Source: Brachycybe producta
Lineage: Eukaryota > Arthropoda > Diplopoda > Playtdesmida > Andrognathidae
Assembly (NCBI GenBank): GCA_036925085.1
Contig: JAUPFP010000032.1
Coordinates: 1,589,501-1,653,500, forward strand
Direction: 5' to 3'
DNA: 64,000 nt
Under the pieces are notes generated by a model. It was not told the DNA's origin. It saw only the letters and a list, made by a program, of their open reading frames with translations, and ran no database searches. Positions 57,401 to 64,000 of the stretch are shown in pieces. Position numbers and translations under genes: made by a program. Within the stretch, counting starts at the first letter, position 1, and each line of letters opens with the position of its first letter.

Positions 57401-58783
57401 TTCGCCGGAGGCCAGGGTCAATGGCCCCGTAGTAGTGTTCAGGACCTCGACTAGGAAGCTGTTGCTGTTACGGCCTTGCATAATGCCGGGGGCCACCCAG
57501 ACCCCCCTCGAGGCGCGTAGCTTCTCGTCAGGAGAGACCACGAAAAGATCCTGATCTGTGAGGATCCCAGAGGCCTCCACCTCCACTAGTGTTGTCCCAT
57601 GGCCAGTGAGCTGTGTTAGCCCTTTGACTACTAGGTATTCGTTCGGTTGCTGCATAAGCTTGACTTCAATGGGAGCGGTGTCCGACTCCCCAAGAGTGGC
57701 TGGCGTGATTTCTTCCAGGGCACTCTTGACGTACGCCTGAATACTCTGCCTTCGGAGTGCTGATTCAAAAAGGTCGTCTTCTAAGTAGACTTTATTGGTC
57801 TGCATAGACACAAGGAGCTTCAGTGCCCTACCCAGGTCTCGGCCTAAGATGGCGTCGGGTGGGCCAGTGATAACCAGCAGGCGGCCCGTGGCAGATTGTT
57901 TGGCAATTTCCACAGTAGCGGAGACTTGCCCTGCCACGGCGATGGTGTTTCCTCCAACTCCCTCAATCCTTGGCGGATGGGCCATAGGCTTGATGTTGAG
58001 TTGGAGCTGCTTTGCAAGTGCCTTGGATATTACACTACCATGAGCTCCGGTGTCTACGAGCATGCGGACCTCTTTGCCATTGATAGTGACAGTGATTTTC
58101 GGACTGTCATCACTGACACTATGATCTCCTATCTCTTGGGGCATGCAAGTATTCTTCAGTTGTCTATATAGGTCTTTCAGCATCCGGCGGCAGCAGGGGC
58201 GCCCTTGGAGTGACGTCCCACCACCTGGGGCCAAGATGGCGACCACCTCATTGGCGGTGCAACCCAAGGCGGCGGTGGCGAGGTTAATGACCTCAAGGGT
58301 ACCATGCCAGGTAGTTAGGTCATCCATTCCCCAGGTTAATTCCGGGATGTAGTCGACCATCATTATTGGCATGCCGGCCGGTGCTCTGTCATAATTGGTT
58401 GTCTCAGGAGGCATATCCGGTACCATGACCACACTACGGTGGTCCGTATCGGAGGCCTCCCTTGTGAAATCGTAGATCGGGTGCGCGTACTGATGTTCTG
58501 TACGCTCATAGTTTGTATAGCGCGGTACATAGTACGCGCGCTCTTCAGGTGTCGTATATGGACCTGGTACATGTCGTCTGTAGTATGAATCGTAGCCGGA
58601 CTCGTACGGCTCTCGGTGCCCGACAGCGTACGGCGGAGAGTTGTCTGATTCGCTACGATATTGGCGATATTGTGGTGTTGTAGTACATGTAGTCGGTAGT
58701 GGTGGCGCAGGCGGCGGTTGGGTGCCATTATGAATAATCATCATGTGAGTGATCTGTATTTTTAGTTCATTAAGTTGATGCAT
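54488..58783 (-). CDS. pol: Gypsy polyprotein: protease, RT, RNase H, integrase
   Basis: A 1431-residue frame without interruption. Residues 1-220 are Tyr/Pro/Arg-rich and of unknown role, with an LTWGMDDLTTWHGTLE block at 149-164. The aspartic protease has DTGAHGSV (DTG at 244-246) and AILGRDLG at 311-318. The reverse transcriptase covers about 540-760, with the catalytic Asp638 (IFATLDM) and YLDD at 700-703. RNase H is about 845-965 with HADAS, TDKE and TDHHAL. The integrase has an HHCC finger (H1061, H1068, C1098, C1101) and the DDE residues D1130 (WGIDY), D1190 (ITDRG) and E1226 (GLAERTN). It carries out reverse transcription and insertion. The lack of decay suggests a young copy. No gag nucleocapsid knuckle precedes the protease. 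Confidence 0.95.
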   Translation of the reverse strand: MHQLNELKIQITHMMIIHNGTQPPPAPPLPTTCTTTPQYRQYRSESDNSPPYAVGHREPYESGYDSYYRRHVPGPYTTPEERAYYVPRYTNYERTEHQYAHPIYDFTREASDTDHRSVVMVPDMPPETTNYDRAPAGMPIMMVDYIPELTWGMDDLTTWHGTLEVINLATAALGCTANEVVAILAPGGGTSLQGRPCCRRMLKDLYRQLKNTCMPQEIGDHSVSDDSPKITVTINGKEVRMLVDTGAHGSVISKALAKQLQLNIKPMAHPPRIEGVGGNTIAVAGQVSATVEIAKQSATGRLLVITGPPDAILGRDLGRALKLLVSMQTNKVYLEDDLFESALRRQSIQAYVKSALEEITPATLGESDTAPIEVKLMQQPNEYLVVKGLTQLTGHGTTLVEVEASGILTDQDLFVVSPDEKLRASRGVWVAPGIMQGRNSNSFLVEVLNTTTGPLTLASGEVIAHVQKDYCFETVEVKTTSNADPIMTKESGAKFDEAMQLGPRLRNGQRRILMDLLRSYRDVFALETSELGCTNLTEHRIDTGDHAPVREPLRRSGPEQREIIRKTVEEMLKSGVASESKSPYASAVVLVKKKDGQWRFCVDYRRLNDITKPDNYPLPRIDDALDSLRGSRIFATLDMISGYWQFEVAKEDREKTAFITPGGLFEFNRMPFGLRNAPATMQRALDILLAGHKWETCLVYLDDIIVFGATFEQFMERLDCVLGLLKEAGLKLHPEKSFFGYDEVLYLGHIISKEGVRPDPRKVVAISDLAAPTNVKEVKRFLGMAGFYRRFIVNFAHIAKPLTDMTKKGLPFLWTIDREAAFTLLKTKLVTAPILAIYDPDAEIKMHADASAYGIGAILYQQSPSKELQILGGVSRVLRDAELNYSTTDKECLAVVYGIVKFRPYLFNKAFVIVTDHHALCYLKTAQRLQGRLGRWQLLLQEYDYTVVYKAGITHVDADCISRSPVDVPEDWKLQATPDDLDDSVVYAVTLRWDWSVEQTRDPNVTQIKTELRNNPSTELHHTYVIIDEVLCALVYQGSITPKLVTVVPKHLVPEVLRLLHDSPEAGHFGQDKTLEKVCQRFFWPTWKQDTIEYVRTCEICQKCKTPQSKLPGFLHEMEIGDPGECWGIDYIGPLPKSLGGVKHIILAVDYATRFCFARAVHSQSAKTTKNFLQDTIVYLIGMPRRIITDRGTPFTAKDTQALCDELGIKHATTTAYFPQGDGLAERTNKTIMQTVKRLLTPEKGQRDWYFHLQAATFAYNTATHTSTKFSPYRLMFGREARLRIDNRAPLLPKVMDSNPAAPSVVATEEVEIARANLHEAHLRQKKYYDARRKTPHTYKIGDPVLVRDQRIVPDETKKLRYSYRDGYTVTKIISDTVLELEHEDTFGRLIRDTVNIVHIKPKQLRTVVQGLEGEDKSSSPQQEEPTSSPQ

Positions 58784-58805
58784 GATGGTGTTGAGTTTAC
58801 AGCCA

Positions 58806-59207
58806 TCACACGACTGTGGGAAGTGGATCTGGTAGTAGCGGAGGTCGCTCCTGTTGATATCTGGAGTAACATGTGGACGACATTAGGCGTCGAAATGTAC
58901 TATTGTTTGTGGGCCGAGCCGTGCGCCGTGTAGACTGTTGATGCACATCATTACTTTGGGTGCCGCCACTTCGTGGCACCCACCAGGTCCCAGGTTGAAT
59001 AACTGGATCTATGGTGGGTCCGAGTGGGACAGCCACACGTGATGATGCGGCGTATTGTGTATCGTATGTCTGTGATGTTGCATAGGCCCTCCATAATGCT
59101 GATGGATATATGCTTCCCCTGGAGTGCGGAAGAGCTCTCCGGGCGGTCCCAGTTAGTCGTGGGTGAGCATCCATTATGTTAAGGCTTGTGTAACACGTAG
59201 TGATCAA
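58806..59207 (-). CDS. 133-residue ORF upstream of pol, unrecognised
   Basis: Ends 22 bp before the pol start. Proline-, arginine- and serine-rich (GTWWVPRSGG, QQERPPLLPDPLP). It might be a gag remnant or leader ORF; no motif supports either. Confidence 0.3.
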   Translation of the reverse strand: MITTCYTSLNIMDAHPRLTGTARRALPHSRGSIYPSALWRAYATSQTYDTQYAASSRVAVPLGPTIDPVIQPGTWWVPRSGGTQSNDVHQQSTRRTARPTNNSTFRRLMSSTCYSRYQQERPPLLPDPLPTVV

Positions 59208-61036
59208 TGTAAGTCGGTGTTATGTAGGTTTGGCCGTTGATCTCGCTGTAGATTGCAGTCTTTTCGTCGGCAACCGACACTATCGTACCCTTATACACTG
59301 AGTGACGATAGTTTCCCTACGTTTAATAAAGATGGTATCGTTGTTTAAGTGGCTGTGTTGGTGTTGGCGTTGTTCTTCAGTTGGGTGTGACGATCCCAAC
59401 TGGTACAGTGTGTTTGTAAATTCTTTATTGAGTATCAATTTTGGTAAGATCTCTCTCTACACGTGGTATTTGGTGACCACGTGGAGGTTATAAGAATCCC
59501 CAAAAGTCTCGATGAAGAAACAACAGATGTACAATGCAATTGCGAGCGTGGTACACCACCCAATCGAAATTGCACTGCGGAAAGTGAATTAGAAATGGAA
59601 GTGTATTGCAGTTGCCTGAAGAAGAGGCAAGCAATATGAAGAGTAAAGCTAGAGCGCGGTGCCCGCACTTTTAGTTTTACTTAGAAACAAGAATGAAGAG
59701 TGTGTGTGTGAAGAACACACAAAGAACAAAAAGTTCAAGATGGCTGAACTTTTTAAATGCACAAACAAAGGAGAAGTTCAAGATGGCTGAACTCTCCAAA
59801 GAAGCAAGAAAAGAAAGCTGTTTTACTTTGAAAGTTTAAAACTTAGGTGCGGTGCCCGCACATCAAAAGTTTTAATTTAGTTTTATTAAAACAGTAAAAC
59901 AGTGTAGAAATTGAAGTGTGTTCAACAAGCTAAATGCTTGGTGAACCAGAAGAAATGTTCAGGCTGAAGAAATTTTGAGTCCTCACTGCTGGATGGCTCT
60001 GGATGAAAAAGACAGAGCCAGTGCCCAGTGAGGGACTATGTTGAGTAGAAGGAAGAAGTCCGTAGGTGGCGCTGAGGTGGCCACTTCCGGTTCAGTTTAT
60101 TGCAATGTCCAAAAATTGATGATTGAAAAGTTCCTCCGGGGCACGTTTTTATGGTGGCCAGGAGAAAGACACAAACAGAGAGAAAATTCAAAGAAAAAGA
60201 GAAGTTTTCTCTAACAAGAGGAACTCCGCCAGGGGGCGCGTGAGTGCAACCCTCTGGAAGAGAAGAGAAGAGAAGAGAACACAAAAAGATGAGAGAAGGT
60301 ACAACAATGAGTCACATGGAGCGAAAAACCGCTCCGTTGGCGCTTTTTGAAGAGTGTCCGGTCGATCCAAGATGGCGGCCGGGCTTCAGTGCTGTCCAAT
60401 GGAGAAAGTTCATGTGATGATGCATTGAGGTGATGATGATGAAGAAACTGAAGAACATGACTTGGGACATAGTGGTCCCAAGGGAAACACAAGTGTAAAA
60501 ACAAAGAACAAAGAAAAGGGGGGACAAGAAAGTCCCACGTGGCTAGAAAAAGTGTGTTTTAAGCTTGTAAGCCCCCTAACAATGAAATAGAGCTAGGGAG
60601 AATCTTGCTTGAAAATTAAAGATGAAGAGTGAAGATAATAGGACATTTTAAAAGACACACACGTCCTTTAAAAGCCTATTAATAGATGAATAGATTAGTA
60701 GATGAGATTTGTTTGCTCATCTCATAATGAGACTGCAAACTCCTCTCGGAGAGTAAGAAGAATTTGTTTAAAGTGTTGCCCACGTGGTGTGGGTTTCACT
60801 TTGAAAATTAAAGAAGAGTGAAGGTGACAGTGGGTGATTGTAATGGAAACATGAAATACAAAAACACGGACGGAAACACGTGTGTCCAAACGGTTGTCCA
60901 CTTTCCGAGTGCTAAGCGGTCAGCAGACAAAAGTTCGTTCCCACGTGTCTCTAAGGACAGGACACAGAATCGCGCGGTCGACACGTGGTGTGTGTAGCCA
61001 CAAGTCTTTTTCGCGATTCCACAAAAACGGTACCAT

Positions 61037-61395
61037 GCGGTTGGCTTTGACGTGATCGAGGGCCTCCATACATGGTCCCAACATAAAAAGGCGCCACGCG
61101 GTTGGCTTTGACGCTATCGAGGGCCTCCATACGTGGTTCCAACACAAAGGACGCCGCGCGGTTGGCTTTGACGTGATCGAGGGCCTCCATACGCGGTTTT
61201 ACAAAGGCGCCACGTGGTCGACTTTGACGCTATCGAGGGTCTCCACACGTGGTTCCAACACAAAGGACGCCGCGCGGTTGACTTTGACGTGATCGAGGGT
61301 CTCCATACGCGGTTTTACAGACAGGCGCCACGCGGTTGACTTTGACGCTATCGAGGGTCTCCATACGTGGCTCCAACATAGAAAGGACGGACGAA
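61037..61395. repeat. 60-bp tandem repeat in the Gypsy leader
   Basis: Six units of about 60 bp with GGTTGGCTTTGACG, then ATCGAGGG(C/T)CTCCATACG and GGCGCCACGCGG or GGACGCCGCGCGG in alternation. The alternation of two unit types implies doubling of a 120-bp dimer. Confidence 0.85.
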
Positions 61396-61467
61396 GCCTC
61401 GTGAGGCACAATCACGAGACTTAGGACAAAGGACGGCTTCTGTTTACAGGTCGGAGAAGGCAGATGG

Positions 61468-61490
61468 AGCTATACCCCGCACCTCCACCA
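61468..61490 (-). promoter_or_regulatory. Primer-binding site of the Gypsy element
   Basis: On the minus strand, two bases after the 5' LTR, TGGTGGAGGTGCGGGG starts with TGG, the complement of a tRNA CCA end. The tRNA is not assigned. Confidence 0.75.
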
Positions 61491-61492
61491 AA

Positions 61493-62179
61493 TGTGAGCT
61501 TTTGACATCAACCAATATTTTATTACCAACCTTTAGATGACATTTTCTACTTTTCGTTTCTTCTCTGAGCAGTATGACACCTGCACAGAGAAGATCCGAG
61601 CTGTAGAGAGAGCTGGATGGAGATAGATTGAAGTCACTCTTCTGCATGGGGGTGAAATCAATGCAGGAGAGTGGCGGCCATCTCTCTCTCTTCCGGTTGA
61701 TGCTGATATACATCTTCTCCATCGGTATTCCGACTAGAGAAGATGTTGTAGCTGCTGAGAATCGTATAGCTCCTGCCCTATGAAACCTCCGGCCTCTGAA
61801 GAGAAGTTATTAACATAAAGACATAGAGACAACGCTACTTCTTGTTACAACACTTTTATTCATTCCTTGTAAGAAGTACAGATACAAGGGTGAATAGTAA
61901 TATACTAACTGGAAATCCTCAGGCCCATGATTTGGAATGTATCGCAAAAACAGGCAAAGGAAAGAACTGAGGAACAAAGAGGAACATGGTCCTTTTATAC
62001 CTTGGACCTGTGTACACCTGCGAGGTGTAACCAGGTCCAAGTGACCATGGTCCTTTATGTATCAATCCGCCACTTGGGCATGAGTCAGAAGGTGAGTCAG
62101 AGAGGAGGGAGGGACGGTTGAGAGTTGTTTACCCCCCAGGCTATGGTTTTGGCGGGATCACGATTTACAGGGTGTTACA
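61493..62179 (-). repeat. 5' LTR of the Gypsy element
   Basis: Same sequence as 52111-52797. Minus-strand TATAAAAGG at 61991-61999 is the probable promoter. Confidence 0.95.
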
Positions 62180-62334
62180 AATTAAATAGTCCATTGGAAC
62201 GGATAAAGTAATTCATTGCAACGTATTAAGTAATTGTAATAAATCAGGTTAAGTTTTGTTAAATTAAGCTTGTTGCACGGGGTCTAGGGGCTCAGTCCGC
62301 TACTTTTTAAAAATTTAATTTATCCATTTAACAA

Positions 62335-62560
62335 TCTGTTGCAACGAATTAAGTAGTCTGTTGCAAGAAATTAGTTAATCTGTTGCAACGAATTAAGTAG
62401 TCTGTTGCAAGAAATTAGTTAATCTGTTGCAATGGATTACTAATTTGTTGCAACAGACTACTTTGTTGCAACCAACCACGTTGCAACGGTCTGCGAATTA
62501 ATTGTAACGGATAATTGCTAATTCGTTGTAACAGGTTAGAAGTGACCAAAATAAAAACAT
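62335..62560. repeat. GTTGCAACGAATTA minisatellite
   Basis: About six units of AATCTGTTGCAACGAATTAA or AGTCTGTTGCAAGAAATTAG. The Gypsy element inserted into the same kind of sequence (GCAACGAATT at 52101). Confidence 0.65.
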
Positions 62561-62797
62561 ATATTCTTTTCAGGGCTCCGTAGATTTGTAATCTGTTACC
62601 TCTATATGTGGTAGAAATCTGAACAGCTCAGAGAAATCTGCAGCCCCAGCAGCATTCTCTAGAGCATGCTGCGGCAGGAATCCTCTCCGAGTATCGTGCT
62701 GCCATGCAGTCTCTCCCCTATTTTAAACAATGTCGGTAATGACCAACGAGCGTGGACTACAAAGAAAGCTTTATTTTTTCTCTAACTCGGTTATAAT

Positions 62798-63676
62798 CAG
62801 GGTGGCTGATTTTTTTGATTTTTTTTAAAAAAATCAAATAAATCGATTTTTTTGATTTAAATCAGATTTTTTGATTTTTTTTTCATTTATGTGAAATATT
62901 AATTTTTTTATGATGATGTTTGCAAAAATGAGTAATAACAGCAATGTTAATTGTTAAGTTGTTAGTAAAATAATTGCAAAATAAGAAAAAAAATGTTAAT
63001 AAACATTCAAAATTGAAAATAATAAGTTTCAAGCACTTTTAATTTAACATTCTGAACATATAAACACCAGCTTTGCAGTCTTTTCAGTTCCCAAAGCAAA
63101 TCAGTGCCTCAAGAGGTAAACTGGGTTAAGTCACTTTTTTTAAAAAAAAACACGATTTTTACATCTTTATAAGATGTAAAATTCGTGTTTTTTAAACAGC
63201 TTGTCAAGTTCTATCAGTACTAAACAGTGTTAAGTCCACGGTTTTAGACATCGGCCACTAGATGGTGGTATACCATGTTAAGTCCTATTCCATCAATGAA
63301 AAGAAAAACTTTCAAAAGGACTCCACTGTATAATTTAGGTTTGGTGACTTAAAACAGCTTACCTCTGAGGCTCTTAAACAGATTACTATTAAGTATATTT
63401 ATATGTATCTCTTTAATGATTTTTCCACCAGTCAATTGGGGGATATTTCCTCAAGTATATCTTCCAAATAAATAATGCATTAATGAAAGGACTACCACCG
63501 GACTTTATTTTATAAACATAGAGAAAAATACTGGGAACTGTTTTATTTTTATTGTATAATTTAAATGTTGAAATAAATGTGAATATTTTTTTTAAAAAAA
63601 TCAATTGATTTTTTTAAAAAATCATTTGATTTAAATCATGGTTTAAATCAATGTGATTTAAATCACTGCCACCCTG
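62798..63676. mobile_element. hAT MITE with GATTTAAATC-rich ends
   Basis: CAGGGTGGC at the left and GCCACCCTG at the right, with GTTATAAT on both sides (62790-62797, 63677-63684). Both ends have AAAAAATCA/TGATTTAAATC tracts. The inner part has no transposase. Confidence 0.9.
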
Positions 63677-64000
63677 GTTATAATGCAGCAAAATAGCTGT
63701 AAAGTAGCAATAATGAACATATGGGAATGAGCCTTCTATCAAATTTCAACCAGACATATATATGGATTGTATAAAGAAAACTTTGGATGTCCTCAGCAGG
63801 GCTCCGTACAAGTAGGATTTTTTTCCCCCTGTATGTCGTCCCCTTTTGGTTAAAAATCGTGTAGTGTTTTCTAGTCGCTAGTCGTGTCTTTGGACGCCAT
63901 AGTTTTGGTGTCAATCTCCTCAATTGTTGTATTTTTTTGGGGGAATTTGTGTTTGTCATCACGAGGTTGTTACTGTCAAGTTTATCGGTTTCTATTTGGT
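63677..64000. other. Unassigned sequence at window edge
   Basis: Contains the inverted CAGGGCTCCGTA end (63797-63808) and a TGTCGTCCCC motif (63835). No gene seen. Confidence 0.4.

Larger units (their letters stand above)
59208..61492 (-). other. Long leader of the Gypsy element
   Basis: About 2.3 kb with no frame over about 100 codons. It contains a doubled GTTCAAGATGGCTGAACT (59730, 59777) and two GCGGTGCCCGCAC motifs (59658, 59850). Confidence 0.6.
52111..62179 (-). mobile_element. Full-length Gypsy-type LTR retrotransposon
   Basis: Two 687-bp LTRs in the same orientation flank a 8.7-kb inner region; AATT lies on both sides (52107-52110, 62180-62183). The pol order is protease, reverse transcriptase, RNase H, integrase, as in Gypsy/Metaviridae. 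Transcription runs on the minus strand from the right LTR. No classical gag with a CCHC knuckle is found upstream of pol. A 340-codon ORF follows pol. Confidence 0.93.
52015..63808. repeat. Possible TACGGAGCCCTG inverted-repeat host element
   Basis: TACGGAGCCCTGTTGAGGAC at the left and GTCCTCAGCAGGGCTCCGTA at the right are inverted repeats, and AAAGTTTT follows in both. The Gypsy element and a hAT MITE would then be nested inside. A further CAGGGCTCCGTA end at 62570 makes the exact right border uncertain. Confidence 0.35.

Overview
This is a stretch of animal nuclear DNA. The genes are split by many GT-AG introns, the DNA is AT-rich, and most non-coding sequence is short DNA transposons and minisatellites. 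The UBE2M-like and MSANTD3-like proteins look most like arthropod versions, so an arthropod or related invertebrate is my best guess; the species cannot be fixed from the sequence. I rebuilt every gene model by reading conserved protein blocks and checking that splice phases join.

Gene layout: (1) 3' end of an importin-7 gene (IPO7, + strand, last three exons, 956-6143). (2) NEDD8-conjugating enzyme UBE2M/UBC12 (- strand, five exons, 11353-9450), complete. (3) Phosphatidylserine synthase 2 (PTDSS2, + strand, 13 exons, 15932-39894), complete at 461 codons. (4) An MSANTD3-like Myb/SANT gene (+ strand, three exons, 18145-22294) nested in intron 1 of PTDSS2. (5) A NEK1-type kinase (- strand, three exons, 46611-41936), complete at 830 codons. 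IPO7 and UBE2M converge, UBE2M and PTDSS2 diverge, and PTDSS2 and NEK1 converge. Nothing suggests an operon or shared pathway.

Mobile DNA: an intact hAT transposon with an 815-codon transposase and perfect 8-bp target duplication (1555-4379); a full-length Gypsy-type LTR element with LTRs that read as identical and an unidentified 340-codon ORF downstream of pol (52111-62179); a mariner deletion derivative (161-755); a Tc1/mariner fold-back element (25630-27193); short Helitron-like elements (25348-25622, 27203-27548); several hAT-type miniature elements with 8-bp duplications; about 800-bp palindromic MITEs at TTAA sites (six copies plus one solo end); a palindromic MITE family with 9-bp duplications (five copies); and other inverted-repeat families.

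Tandem arrays include a 23-bp array (6745-8490), a perfectly periodic 30-bp array (34050-35430), a 29/30-bp array in a UBE2M intron, and a 30-bp array of alternating pyrimidine-purine DNA (48951-49298). The most functionally suggestive signal is upstream of NEK1: a 208-bp unit present three times, each with a 14-bp site matching the RFX X-box consensus, the nearest 48 bp from the start codon of a kinase whose family works at cilia.
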